DNA of 64,000 nt. Source: Kangiella sp. TOML190. Its GTDB lineage: Bacteria > Pseudomonadota > Gammaproteobacteria > Enterobacterales > Kangiellaceae. The translations under genes and the position numbers were made by a program. The notes under the pieces are model-generated. The model saw nothing but the letters and a program-made list of their open reading frames with translations. It had not been told where the DNA came from and searched no databases. The stretch covers positions 806,001 through 870,000 of the forward strand of contig NZ_BQYL01000001.1 of the NCBI RefSeq assembly GCF_023706045.1, given 5' to 3'. Shown piece by piece: positions 26,471 through 36,500 of the stretch (within the stretch, counting starts at the first letter, position 1; every line of letters starts with the position of its first letter).

Positions 26471-26543
26471 TAACACTTTTTTTAAAACCTAACCTTTAAA
26501 ATTTTACCGTGCTTAGCGCGGCAGTTGTTATTGAGGAATAATA

Positions 26544-28868
26544 ATGAAACTATCAAAAATTAGCTTGCTTATGGCGGCGATATTTGCCCAGCCATTGGTT
26601 GCTGAACCTAAAAATTTAACCGGCAAAGTACTGGATGAACAAGACAATCCAGTGGTTGATGCGGAAGTTCATATTCGCCGTTTGAACAAAACCGTAACCA
26701 CGGATGCGCAGGGTCTTTTCCGTTTTGAGCAGTTGGAAGAAGGTCGTTATGTGATCGATGTTGAAGCTGGCAGTAAGGGCCATATCAATCAATCGATCAA
26801 CCATAATGGCGAGCAAAAGATGCTACGGGTCGGCGATGATAATACCGAAATCATCGTAGTTACTGGCAATCCGTTGGAGCATTCAAGTTTGGAAATGACC
26901 TCGCCTGCGGTCATCATTAGCGGTGATAACTTAATTAAAAACCGCGGCGCTAACATTGGCGAAACTCTTGCAGAAATTCCGGGAGTTAATCTATCCAGTT
27001 TTGGTTCCGGCGCTGGCCGTCCAGTTATCCGAGGACAACAAGGTAATCGGGTAACGGTATTATCCAATAACAGCTCTACTCAAGATGCCTCTAACGCTAG
27101 TCCCGATCACTGGATCGCTGCTGAACCTTTGTTGGCTGAGCGAGTTGAAATCTTAAAAGGACCTGCAACTTTGCTCTACGGTGGCGGCGCAGTTGGTGGC
27201 GCGATTAACGTAGTGGATAAAAAAATTCCTACCCGAGTACCGAATGCCGACACTGGTGGTATTGAAGGTGGCTTTGAATTGCGCTTGGGTGATTCTCCCA
27301 CTGGCGAAAGAGCCGCAGTAGGCGGTTTAACCGCTGGTAAGGATGAGTGGGCATTTCGTTTTGAAGCCTTTGATGCTGAAACCGATTCGATTGAAATACC
27401 CGATTTTGCTGAGTCAGAAGCATTACGATTAGCTGAAGAAGCCGAAGGTGAGGCAGAGCATTCAGAAGAAGCGGAAGGTATTTTAGATAATAGTGATACT
27501 GATACCCATGGCGGAAGCGTCGGCTTCTCTTACATTACGGATGCAGGTTATTGGGGAATCGCTTTTAGCCAGTATGATCGCAATTATGGTTTACCGGGTC
27601 ATGCTGAACACCATGAAGAGCACGAAGAAGATGAAGATGAAGAGGAGCATGGCGAAGAAGCTATTCGGCTTGATCTAAGGCAAAAAAGAATTGATCTAAA
27701 AGGCCAATGGAACGATCCGTTTGAACATTTCCAAAGCTTAAAAATGAATTACGCCTACACCGATTACGAGCATCGCGAAATTGAGGGTGATGAAATTGGA
27801 ACTACCTTTACTAATGATGCGGATGAACTTCGTTTAGAGTTGGTGCATAAGGCCTGGGCCGGTTGGCAAGGTGCTTTTGGCTTGCAGTATAACAATAGCG
27901 ATTTTGCTGCCTTGGGTGATGAGGCTTTTATTCCTGCCACTGAGACTAATAAATGGGGATTATTCTGGCTAGAAGAAGTTGATGTAGGCGACTGGCATAC
28001 AGAGTTGGGCATTCGTTGGGATCGGCAAGAGATTGATGCCGGTATCTTTGGTAATAAAGATGATAATGCCTATAGTTTTGCTGCTGGAACCCTATGGCAT
28101 ATTAACGAACACTGGTCTTTGCCGATTAATTTTGCCCGCGCCCAGCGCTTGCCTTCGGTAGAAGAGTTGTATTCCAATGCGGGCAATGACGAAGACAGTT
28201 ATGTTGCTCATTTGGCTACGCTAACGGTTGATGTTGGTGATGATGAGCTGGATAAAGAGACGGCTAACAATTGGGATATCGGTTTGCGTTTCCATACTGA
28301 GGAGATTCACGCTTCTTTAGCCGTTTTTCATAATCGGGTTGACGACTTTATCTATCAACAGTTGGTAGAGGAAGATCACTCGGCAGATCCGGATCATGAG
28401 CATGAATTGCCTATTTTACAATTCAGTCAAAAGGATGCGGTTTTCGAAGGGGTGGAACTAGAAGTAGATTGGGTGTTCGCTGATGATGGGAAGAGCTTGT
28501 GGAAAGCCGGTGTCTTTGGCGATTATACTCATGCGGAATTTGATGATGGCAACTATATCCCGCGCCAGCCAGCCAAACGTTTTGGAGCCAGTCTCGGCTA
28601 TCAGTTGGGCGACTTTTCAGCGGATCTGAAAGCGATTGATGCGGCAAAGCAAGATAAAGTTTCGGATGGCGAATTTGCTACCGATGGTTATACTCTGGTC
28701 AACTTGAATTTAGGCTATAACTTGTATTTTGAGCAGTCTGAAATGTTACTTTTCTTGCGTGGACAAAATCTGCTAGACGAAGAAATTCGTGATCATGCTT
28801 CCTATCTTAAAGATCGAGCTCCTAGAGCCGGACGTTCTTTACTTGCGGGTATGCGTATTACCTTCTAA
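26544..28868 (+). CDS. TonB-dependent receptor, ZnuD-like
   Basis: A 774-residue outer-membrane receptor. There is a signal peptide (1-20), then a carboxypeptidase-regulatory-like domain (about 22-90). The plug domain follows at about 105-225 (IIVVTGNP, GETLAEIPGVN, RPVIRGQQGNRV, RVEILKGPATLLYGGGAVGG) and then the 22-strand barrel ending in GMRITF. Extracellular-loop-like insertions are rich in Glu and His (HAEHHEEHEEDEDEEEHG near 355-372), as in the zinc receptor ZnuD. Zinc or another divalent metal is the likely cargo. Confidence 0.88.
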   Translation: MKLSKISLLMAAIFAQPLVAEPKNLTGKVLDEQDNPVVDAEVHIRRLNKTVTTDAQGLFRFEQLEEGRYVIDVEAGSKGHINQSINHNGEQKMLRVGDDNTEIIVVTGNPLEHSSLEMTSPAVIISGDNLIKNRGANIGETLAEIPGVNLSSFGSGAGRPVIRGQQGNRVTVLSNNSSTQDASNASPDHWIAAEPLLAERVEILKGPATLLYGGGAVGGAINVVDKKIPTRVPNADTGGIEGGFELRLGDSPTGERAAVGGLTAGKDEWAFRFEAFDAETDSIEIPDFAESEALRLAEEAEGEAEHSEEAEGILDNSDTDTHGGSVGFSYITDAGYWGIAFSQYDRNYGLPGHAEHHEEHEEDEDEEEHGEEAIRLDLRQKRIDLKGQWNDPFEHFQSLKMNYAYTDYEHREIEGDEIGTTFTNDADELRLELVHKAWAGWQGAFGLQYNNSDFAALGDEAFIPATETNKWGLFWLEEVDVGDWHTELGIRWDRQEIDAGIFGNKDDNAYSFAAGTLWHINEHWSLPINFARAQRLPSVEELYSNAGNDEDSYVAHLATLTVDVGDDELDKETANNWDIGLRFHTEEIHASLAVFHNRVDDFIYQQLVEEDHSADPDHEHELPILQFSQKDAVFEGVELEVDWVFADDGKSLWKAGVFGDYTHAEFDDGNYIPRQPAKRFGASLGYQLGDFSADLKAIDAAKQDKVSDGEFATDGYTLVNLNLGYNLYFEQSEMLLFLRGQNLLDEEIRDHASYLKDRAPRAGRSLLAGMRITF

Positions 28869-28881
28869 AGGCGTTTTATAA

Positions 28882-28951
28882 CCTAAATGTAAATATTTAG
28901 GTATTGCTTTTGTGTCTCTGAAACTTGTGGGTTATGCTTTGCCCACAAGTT
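28882..28951. other. Two stem-loops between the TonB receptor and pepsin-like genes
   Basis: CCTAAAT (28882-28888) pairs with ATTTAGG (28895-28901), followed by a T-rich stretch, and AACTTGTGGG (28922-28931) pairs perfectly with CCCACAAGTT (28942-28951). The first may act as a weak terminator for the receptor gene. The second lacks a T-run and lies 25 bases before the next start codon, so it could affect expression of that gene. Confidence 0.45.
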
Positions 28952-28976
28952 ATCAGATACTTCTTAAACTGAGCGA

Positions 28977-30236
28977 ATGCCGAAAAAAACATTGAAGTTA
29001 CCGATCAATATTGCCGCTGCCAAAGGCGGCTATTGTGTACAAATGGACATTGGTTGTAACCAAGAACAGGTGCAACTATTACTGGACACAGGCAGCAGCA
29101 CCATCGCGGTTGAAACCAAAAAATACCATCCGAACAATGATTTCTACCTAAAAGCCACTCCCTATGCACAAGCGATTACTTATGGCTCTGGCGGCTGGGC
29201 GGGACCATTAGTGGAAACTCATTTGCAGTTTGAAAGCCATGATAAAAAAATGACCTTAAAAGGCGGCCATATCGCGATTATTGAATCTGAACAACAGGAT
29301 AATTTTTTTGGTGCTGATGGCATCTTAGGGCTAGCCTACCGCCAATTGAATAAGGCTTACGATCTTACGGAATATTTTCAACAACGAAATTATCAACCCG
29401 AGTTAACTTTCCCTTGGCCATTTAAGATCGAGGAAAATAAAAAGTCGGTACGGACCTTTAAAAATTTTTTAAAGGGTTACGATTCGATCCATCCCAAAGC
29501 TTTTTTTACCGAGCTTGAAGAACACAAGATTTGCAAAAATAAATTTTCCTTGTATTGCAAGCGAGCGATTGTGCATGTTGAAGATAACGATTATTCAACA
29601 GAAGAGTTAGCAGCCGATCCTTTAAATCAAGGCTGGTTGATTCTAGGCGCGGGCGAGGAACATAAAGAGCTTTACCATGGTGACTTGCAGATTATTGATG
29701 TGGTGCACGATGCTTATTACAACACTCAGCTGTTCGCTATGCAGGTCGGTGATAATGATGAACTGATTTTTCCTAAAGAAAATCCTGAACGAAAAGCGGC
29801 TAAATATTCCAACTCGATTATTGATTGTGGTTCCAGTTTTTTAGTATTGCAAGATAATTTATACCAAGAGCTGCTCGATCAGCTGCTAGAAATTAACGTT
29901 AATTTTATCAAGCAGATTGAAGCTTCGGATAAGGCTTACAAAACAGGTGGCAGCTATAAACCGGATGATTTGGATTTGAGCCAATGGCCGGAGATCCATT
30001 TTTATTTTATTGGTGAACATCAAGATGACCTGACTAAAGTGAGTTGCACTCCTGACAATTACTGGCAAATAAATGCCCTAGAGTACGGCAGAGCTTGGTT
30101 TACTTTTATGCAAGAATTGCCAAATATTCCCAACAAATCAATTTTTGGATTACCCTTAATTAGCGATTATTTTTGCATTTTTGATCGCGAGCATGATGAA
30201 AATGGTGTTATTAAGGTTGGCAAAATCGAACTTTAG
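28977..30236 (+). CDS. Bacterial pepsin-family (A1) aspartic protease homologue
   Basis: A 419-residue protein with both active-site motifs of pepsins: D37-TGSS in LLLDTGSSTIAVE, and D283-CGSS in SIIDCGSSFLVL. A flap region ITYGSGGWAGPL with Y69 and the hydrophobic GILGLAY block are also present. The second motif has Cys where DTG or DSG is usual. No signal peptide is seen, so it is probably cytoplasmic, like the few characterised bacterial pepsins (shewasin type). The domain spacing (246 residues between the Asp residues) is larger than in pepsin because of insertions. Confidence 0.85.
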   Translation: MPKKTLKLPINIAAAKGGYCVQMDIGCNQEQVQLLLDTGSSTIAVETKKYHPNNDFYLKATPYAQAITYGSGGWAGPLVETHLQFESHDKKMTLKGGHIAIIESEQQDNFFGADGILGLAYRQLNKAYDLTEYFQQRNYQPELTFPWPFKIEENKKSVRTFKNFLKGYDSIHPKAFFTELEEHKICKNKFSLYCKRAIVHVEDNDYSTEELAADPLNQGWLILGAGEEHKELYHGDLQIIDVVHDAYYNTQLFAMQVGDNDELIFPKENPERKAAKYSNSIIDCGSSFLVLQDNLYQELLDQLLEINVNFIKQIEASDKAYKTGGSYKPDDLDLSQWPEIHFYFIGEHQDDLTKVSCTPDNYWQINALEYGRAWFTFMQELPNIPNKSIFGLPLISDYFCIFDREHDENGVIKVGKIEL

Positions 30237-30240
30237 CTAT

Positions 30241-31116
30241 TTAGGGATTAACTTTTTTAAAATTACCAATGCTGTAAACCAATAGGCCAGCCCAAATGAA
30301 GGCAAAGCTTATTAACAGGTGGTGATTAAAAGGTTCTTCAAACAAAAATATAGCCAACAAAAAAGTTAGGGTTGGCGCTAAATACTGCATAAAACCTACC
30401 GTATTCAAGGGTAAAATCCTCGCGCCAGCAGCAAACAGAGCCAGTGGAACGGTAGTGATAACCCCGCCGGCCACAAGCAACCAATCAATAGTCGCAGAGC
30501 CTTGTAGAAAAGCCCCTTGGTTGGCGATAAATAGATAGACAATGTACCCCGCCGTCGCTGGTAGTACGATTAGCGTTTCTACTAACAAGCCTTGTAACGG
30601 GCCAATGTTAACTTGTTTACGCAGCAGACCGTAAATAGCAAACGTTGTCGCTAGGCTCAAACTGATCCATGGCACTCCGCCCATGACTACAATGCGATAG
30701 ACAACGCCAAATACGGCTAACATTAATGCTACTTTTTTCCAGTTATCCAACCGCTCCTTTAATACCAAGATGCCTAGGGCGACCGTCAGCAGCGGGTTGA
30801 TAAAGTAACCCAAGCTGGTGTCGAGCACTCGATCGTTGACCACCGCCCAAGTAAAAATAAGCCAGTTACTGGAAATTAAACAAGCAGTGATGAACAGAGT
30901 GAATAGGGTTTTTTTATCTTGAAAAATAGTTTTCGGAAAAGGCCGTTTGATAGCCAGCATGATCAAGATCACCACGGGCACTGACCATGCGATTCGGTGG
31001 GCGAGAATTTCCAGCGCCGAGGTGTCGCCAAGGGCTTTAAAATAGATCGGTGCTAGGCCCCAAATCAGGAAGGCAAAAAAGGTATACAGATAGCCGGAGC
31101 GGTTTGAGTCGGTCAT
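30241..31116 (-). CDS. rarD: EamA-family permease RarD
   Basis: A 291-residue protein with ten membrane segments in two EamA repeats. The N-terminal GYLYTFFAFLIWGLAPIYFK and the LAHRIAWSVPVV block are typical of RarD. E. coli RarD is described as a chloramphenicol-sensitivity protein, but its physiological substrate is unclear. It is adjacent to a YigI-like thioesterase on the same strand, the order also seen in E. coli. Confidence 0.92.
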   Translation of the reverse strand: MTDSNRSGYLYTFFAFLIWGLAPIYFKALGDTSALEILAHRIAWSVPVVILIMLAIKRPFPKTIFQDKKTLFTLFITACLISSNWLIFTWAVVNDRVLDTSLGYFINPLLTVALGILVLKERLDNWKKVALMLAVFGVVYRIVVMGGVPWISLSLATTFAIYGLLRKQVNIGPLQGLLVETLIVLPATAGYIVYLFIANQGAFLQGSATIDWLLVAGGVITTVPLALFAAGARILPLNTVGFMQYLAPTLTFLLAIFLFEEPFNHHLLISFAFIWAGLLVYSIGNFKKVNP

Positions 31117-31159
31117 GCTGATTACTGCGAGTTAGTATAAAAGAGCATCTTAAAGAGCC

Positions 31160-31621
31160 TTAGCCTACTAGGTAGGTGCCTGTGGCAACGGCTATTTGAG
31201 TACCTTTTTCATTGACTAATTCCATCCGAACCACCGCGATTTTACTGCCGGTTCTGAGCAGGCGCGCTTTGGCGTAAAAGGTTTCTCCCTTGCCCGGCCG
31301 CAAATAGTCTACCCGAATATCAATGGTGCTGAGTTTGGTTAGCTTTTCTTTGAGCTTGGCAAGATGGGTTGCAGGGTTATCGTTTAATACCCCCACTGCA
31401 GCCATGGTGCCGCCCACCATATCCAGAGAGGCTGAGGTTACTCCGCCGTGTAAGATCCCTTGAAAATAGTTGCCAACCAGCTCTGGCTTCATGGCAAACT
31501 TAATCACGCACAAATCATCACTGACGCTATCAAACTCAAGGCCAATATGACGATTAAAAGGGATCTTATTGACCATTAACTCGCCGATGGCGGCCAGTGC
31601 TTTATCTTTTAGAAAACCCAT
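31160..31621 (-). CDS. Hotdog-fold acyl-CoA thioesterase, YigI-like
   Basis: A 153-residue PaaI/YigI-type hotdog thioesterase. The family pattern LHGGVTSASLDMVGGTMA contains the HGG-x-A core with the catalytic Asp, and DYLRPGKGETFYAKARLLRTG follows (two adjoining blocks). ATG 31621 gives the conserved start MGFLKDKAL. An upstream start would add 20 residues without family support. It lies before rarD, supporting the YigI assignment. Confidence 0.85.
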   Translation of the reverse strand: MGFLKDKALAAIGELMVNKIPFNRHIGLEFDSVSDDLCVIKFAMKPELVGNYFQGILHGGVTSASLDMVGGTMAAVGVLNDNPATHLAKLKEKLTKLSTIDIRVDYLRPGKGETFYAKARLLRTGSKIAVVRMELVNEKGTQIAVATGTYLVG

Positions 31622-31825
31622 AAGTGCTGGAATTAGATGAAATTTGCAAGAATTGACTAGAGTGTGCCTGATCTGGATCAAAAAAGGTATCTTTTATCGC
31701 CTTTCTAACCCTGATCAGAAGAGCAAGCTATTTTATCGCAGGGCAATAACCGTTATAATGTCTGCCGATTTGAAGAATTACCGACGAGGTTGTGCTTTAA
31801 CAACCGACAGCTAAGAGACTTAAGA

Positions 31826-32266
31826 ATGAAAATCGTAAAATTGATAAGTGTTTTTACTGTTAGCCTAATGCTAGCGGCTTTTGCAGGTGATGCAGCAGCA
31901 ACCCATTTAAGCAAAAAGAATACGGAAAATCGTATTAAACCAGCATTCAAGGTTTACGTTGAAGGCGACAAGGTGCCTCAGGTTGCGAATGAATTGCCAA
32001 AGCCGGCTAAGCCAGCAGGTCCTCGCTCGGGTGAAGACGTTTACAATACCTATTGTACTGCTTGTCACGGCACTGGCGTTGCTGGCGCACCAAAGTTGGG
32101 CGACGCAGCGGATTGGTCGGCGCGTTTAGCAGAAGGTGGTGTTGAGCACTTGTATGAAGATGCAATCAATGGTGTCGGCGCCATGCCAGCACGCGGTACC
32201 TGTGCGGACTGTTCTGATGATGAAATTAAGAAAACGGTAGATTACATTTTAGCTAACAGCAAGTAA
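31826..32266 (+). CDS. Cytochrome c5-type monohaem protein
   Basis: A 146-residue protein. The signal peptide runs to about residue 24 (FAGDAAA). The haem-binding CTACH is in YCTACHGTGVAGAPKLGD, with the distal Met in GAMPARG. The second CxxC (CADC) near the C-terminus is characteristic of cytochrome c5. It should carry electrons in the periplasm, probably to terminal oxidases. ATG 31826 places the signal peptide correctly; an upstream start adds 12 non-signal residues. Confidence 0.94.
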   Translation: MKIVKLISVFTVSLMLAAFAGDAAATHLSKKNTENRIKPAFKVYVEGDKVPQVANELPKPAKPAGPRSGEDVYNTYCTACHGTGVAGAPKLGDAADWSARLAEGGVEHLYEDAINGVGAMPARGTCADCSDDEIKKTVDYILANSK

Positions 32267-32296
32267 TCCATTCGCCTAGCAAAGCTATTTGCTTTT

Positions 32297-32336
32297 AAAG
32301 CCGATGCTGATAAATTATCGCCATCGGCTTTTTTGT
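32297..32336 (+). terminator. Rho-independent terminator after cytochrome c5
   Basis: AAAGCCGATG (32297-32306) pairs with CATCGGCTTT (32322-32331) around a 15-base loop and is followed by T. Confidence 0.85.
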
Positions 32337-32562
32337 GTCCAAAACCTAAGTATCCGGCAAGATGCGATTGATAAAACCACAAGCGGCTCATTTTTTACAG
32401 CTCATGGACTGGGTTAGGACGCCTGAAATCTTTAATCTTTGGGCGGGGCCCCAATTTCGTTTTCCATTTAACCAAAAAACCTTTATCTTAAATTAGGTTT
32501 CTAAGTTAGCCCCTATCCGGAAAAGCTAGAGCTGGACAATTGTTTGTATATGGTAAAATCTA

Positions 32563-32886
32563 ATGAACCTGAATGTTAAAGCTGGTTGGCTAATTTTTAG
32601 TGTCTTAGTGCTTGTTGGTTGCGATCAGTCGCCTCAAGATCGCAGCGGTGAAGCGATTTATTATCGCTCCTGCGTAAGTTGCCATGAGCGCGGGCATGGT
32701 GGTGCCCCAATTCGCGGTAACAAAAAACAATGGGATGCCCGGCTTGCTAAGGGTAAACAGAAGGTTTTTGAGAATCTGAAGCAGGGCTATGCTGGCATGC
32801 CAGCTAAAGGGGCTTGTTTTAGTTGTAGCGATCAAGAATTAGAACGAGTGCTGCAGTATATTATCCACTCACAGCGCAATAATTAG
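32563..32886 (+). CDS. Cytochrome c5-family lipoprotein
   Basis: A 107-residue monohaem cytochrome. The N-terminus ends in LVLVGC, a lipobox, so it is probably an anchored lipoprotein. The haem site CVSCH, the Met ligand in AGMPAKG and the CFSC pair near the end repeat the cytochrome c5 pattern of the upstream gene. It is likely a membrane-anchored paralogue of 31826-32266, separated from it by a terminator. It may form a unit with the next gene, 31 bases downstream. Confidence 0.88.
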   Translation: MNLNVKAGWLIFSVLVLVGCDQSPQDRSGEAIYYRSCVSCHERGHGGAPIRGNKKQWDARLAKGKQKVFENLKQGYAGMPAKGACFSCSDQELERVLQYIIHSQRNN

Positions 32887-32917
32887 CTTAGGCCAGCTTA
32901 CAGCGGCGGATTGAACC

Positions 32918-33439
32918 ATGGACAATGTTGAACAAAAACCAGCATCCTCGGATACCTCAATACAGCGTTTGGGGCGTAATGGTTATTTGCATCGGATCAC
33001 GCCAATTGTCGATAGCACCGGAAAGATCGTGCAGCGCTTGATTAAGCCTCTAATGGTGGAATTTAGAGCGCGGGACTTGATGCAAACCCTAGTCGGTGCT
33101 TCGATTCTCGCAATTCCTGCGGCATATACCGAGGAAACCTGGGATCTAGGGCAAGAGTTGGCGCTCACTAATATTGTAGGCATCGCCTTTTTATCCTTAT
33201 TTTTTATTGGCATTTTTGTCTATTACAACTTTTACAAAAGCTACTTTAAGCAGTTTGTTGGGCAATATTTTTTCCGCGTGTTGGCCACTTACGCCGTTTC
33301 TTTTGCGGTGGTAGCGCTGCTACTAACCCTGATCGATAAATGTCCTTGGGGAGTGGATAATATGCTCGCCATCAAGCGCATCATCGTAGTCGCCTTCCCT
33401 GCTTCCATGAGCGCGACAGTAACAGACGCGATCAAATAG
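32918..33439 (+). CDS. DUF2391 (TIGR02587-like) integral membrane protein
   Basis: A 173-residue protein with a polar N-terminus (about 45 residues) and four membrane segments. The block VGASILAIPAAYTEETWDLG resembles the start of TIGR02587/DUF2391 membrane proteins, whose function is unknown. It lies 31 bases after the cytochrome lipoprotein. Whether the pair works together is not known. Confidence 0.65.
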   Translation: MDNVEQKPASSDTSIQRLGRNGYLHRITPIVDSTGKIVQRLIKPLMVEFRARDLMQTLVGASILAIPAAYTEETWDLGQELALTNIVGIAFLSLFFIGIFVYYNFYKSYFKQFVGQYFFRVLATYAVSFAVVALLLTLIDKCPWGVDNMLAIKRIIVVAFPASMSATVTDAIK

Positions 33440-33587
33440 CCAATTACATATTTTGTTACACATCCATGTGGCTTAAGATCCGGTTTTTGGCCTTTCTTTA
33501 GGTCATTCTCTTTGCCAAGTGACGGCGAAAGCACTATATTTAGGGGTTAAGATAACTTCTTGTTTGAATTAGAAAAAGGCGCAATTT

Positions 33588-36500
33588 ATGAGAAAGGCCA
33601 TGAACCACTCCCTAAAAAAAATCACCCTTGCCAGCAGTCTGTTTGGCCTGCTTTTCGCCTCGGCAGTTTATGCCGCGAAAGAGGCTCCAGAAGCCAGTGA
33701 AAAGGAACAAAAGTGGGATGTGAATCAAGCGCCAGGCGAGGTTGTTTTTGCCGATATCAAGGTAGACGAAGGAACTTGGATGAACCTTGATGTTAGCCCT
33801 GACGGTAAAACCATAGCCTTTGATATGTTGGGCGATATCTACACCATGTCGATCACTGGCGGCGAAGCAAAAAACGTAACTAATTCAATGGCTTGGGATA
33901 TGCAGCCGCGATTCTCGCCGGATGGCAAACAGCTTTCTTTCACCTCGGATCAAGGCGGTGGCGATAATATCTGGGTGATGGATAGCGATGGTTCCGATGC
34001 TTACCAAGTGACCAAAGAGCAGTTCCGTTTGCTTAACAATGCGGTTTGGAGTCCCGATGGTAACTATTTGGCCGCGCGTAAACACTTCACTGGCACTCGT
34101 TCACTAGGCGCTGGCGAAATTTGGCTTTATCATAAATCCGGCGGTAATGGCATCAAGCTGAACAAAAGGCCGAATGAGCAAAAAGATCTCGGCGAGCCAG
34201 CTTTTACTGCTGACGGTCAGTATGTGCTTTTTTCAAGGGATTCCACGCCGGGACGCTTCTTTGAATACAGCAAGAACTCCAATGAGCAGATTTACGAGAT
34301 TTTCGCCATTGATCGCCATACCGGCGACATCGAAACTTGGGTGACCGGTCAAGGCGGCGCGGTTCGCCCCACCCCTTCGCCCGATGGTAAGTACCTAGCT
34401 TTTGTTCGTCGCATACGGGAAAAAAGTACCCTGTATTTACAAGATCGCGAGACTGGCGCTGAGTTCCCAATTTTTAAAGGCTTGGAACGTGATATGCAGG
34501 AAACTTGGGCGATTCATGGGGTTTATCCCAACTTTGCTTGGATGCCCGATAGTCAAGCTATCGTCTTCTGGGCCGCCGGTAAGATTCATAGAATCAACAT
34601 TGGCGATAAAGAAGTTACCGAAATTCCTTTTAGCGTGACCGATCGACGTGAAATGCGTCAGGCTATTAGCAAAATTCAGCAAGCGGCGCCTGCGGACTTT
34701 GATGTCAAGATGTTGCGTTGGTTGCAAGTAGCTCCCAATGGCAAAAGCGCTATTTTCCAAGCTTTGGGCCATATTTATAAGGTAGCACTACCTGAAGGTA
34801 CGCCGCAAAGAATCACTAATCAGAATGAGCATTTCGAGTTCTATCCACGCTTCTCGCCCAATGGCGGCAGCATTATCTACACCACTTGGCACGATAAAGA
34901 GCTTGGCACCGTCCGCATTCATTCGCTATTCGATGGTCGCCAAAGGGTTATCAGCCAAAAACCGGGGCATTACATTAATCCTGCGCTAAGTCCGGATGGT
35001 CGCACTGCGGTATTTGAGGCGATTTCAGGGGGTTACTTAACCAGCCCGCTTTATTCCAATGAAACCGGTATCATTACAGTTGATCTGAAAACTAAGCAAC
35101 AAGAGCGGATCAGCAAGTCGGGCTCTCGACCTTTCTTTGGTCTTGATCCAGATCGGATTTACTTTTCCGAATCGAAAGTAGACGGTGAAGTTCATTCGCA
35201 AAAGCTCGTCAGCGTGGATCTCAGTGGTAATGATAAGCGCGAGCACTATGTCGGCAACTGGATCAATGATTATGCGATTTCTCCGGATGGACAATGGTTA
35301 GCCTTTAATCAGCGCTATCAGGTGTATGTTACTCCTTTTGTCGCCGGTGGTAAGGCAATCGCTACTGGCCCTAAAGCTTCTAACCTACCAGTTAAGCGTT
35401 TTTCAAAGTTTTCCGGTGCTAACTTATCTTGGTCAGCCGATAGCCAAAGTCTAAATTGGTCAATGGGGCCGAACTTATACCAGCAGTCGTTGGGCGATAA
35501 GTTTGCCTTCTTAAACGCCGATGGCAAAGCGCCAGAGGATGTCGAAGCCAAAGTTACTAACATTAAATTGCCAGCTAAAGCTGATGTGCCGCAGGGCATA
35601 ATCGCCTTAACGGGTGCCAAAATTATCACCATGAAAGATGAACAGGTGATTGAAGATGGCACTATTGTGATCGAGAACAACCGGATCAAAGCCATTGGTA
35701 AAGCTTCCGATGTGAGCGTGCCCTCATCGGCACAAAGCTTTGATGTTAAAGGCAAAACCATTATTCCTGGCTTGATTGATTTTCATTGGCACGGCCCATA
35801 CGCCAACAGTCAAATGCAGCCCCAAACCAATTGGAATGCTCTGGCCTCGTTGGCCTTTGGAGTGACCACAACGCATAATCCTTCGGCCAGCACCGAGGCA
35901 GTTTTTTCAGCTTCTGAAATGCAAAAAACCGGACAAATTGTTGCGCCGCGACTGTTTTCAACGGGTACCATTTTATACGGTGCTAACCATTACATCACCG
36001 CCGATGTAAACAGTTTAGATGATGCGGTTGGACATTTAGAGCGGATGAAAGCGGTCGGTGCTTTTTCCGTAAAAAGCTATAACCAGCCTCGTCGCGATCA
36101 ACGTCAGCAGGTATTAGAAGCGGCACGTCAGACCGGTTTGTTGGTGGTGCCCGAAGGGGGCTCTTTATTCCAGCACAATATGTCGATGGTGGTTGATGGG
36201 CATACCACTATCGAGCACTCGTTACCGGTGCCTAACGTTTATGCTGATGTAAAACAGCTAATGAGACAGGCAGACACGGCTTATGTGCCTACCATGGGGG
36301 TTGCCTACGGTGGCATCGCTGGTGAGCGTTATTGGTACGACAAAACTGAGGTTTGGAAACATCCACTATTAAGTAAATTTGTGCCGCGTCAGATCCTGGA
36401 AGCGCGTTCGGTGCGCCGTTATAAAGCGCCAGAAGAAGACTATAACCACGTTAATGTGGCGCGAGGCTCGGCTCAGCTGCAAGATGAAGGGGTTAAAGTC

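Noticed and set aside
35318-35761. Open frame of 147 codons antisense to the propeller-amidohydrolase gene
   Set aside because: No independent start signal or recognisable protein; the sense strand has a clear conserved product.
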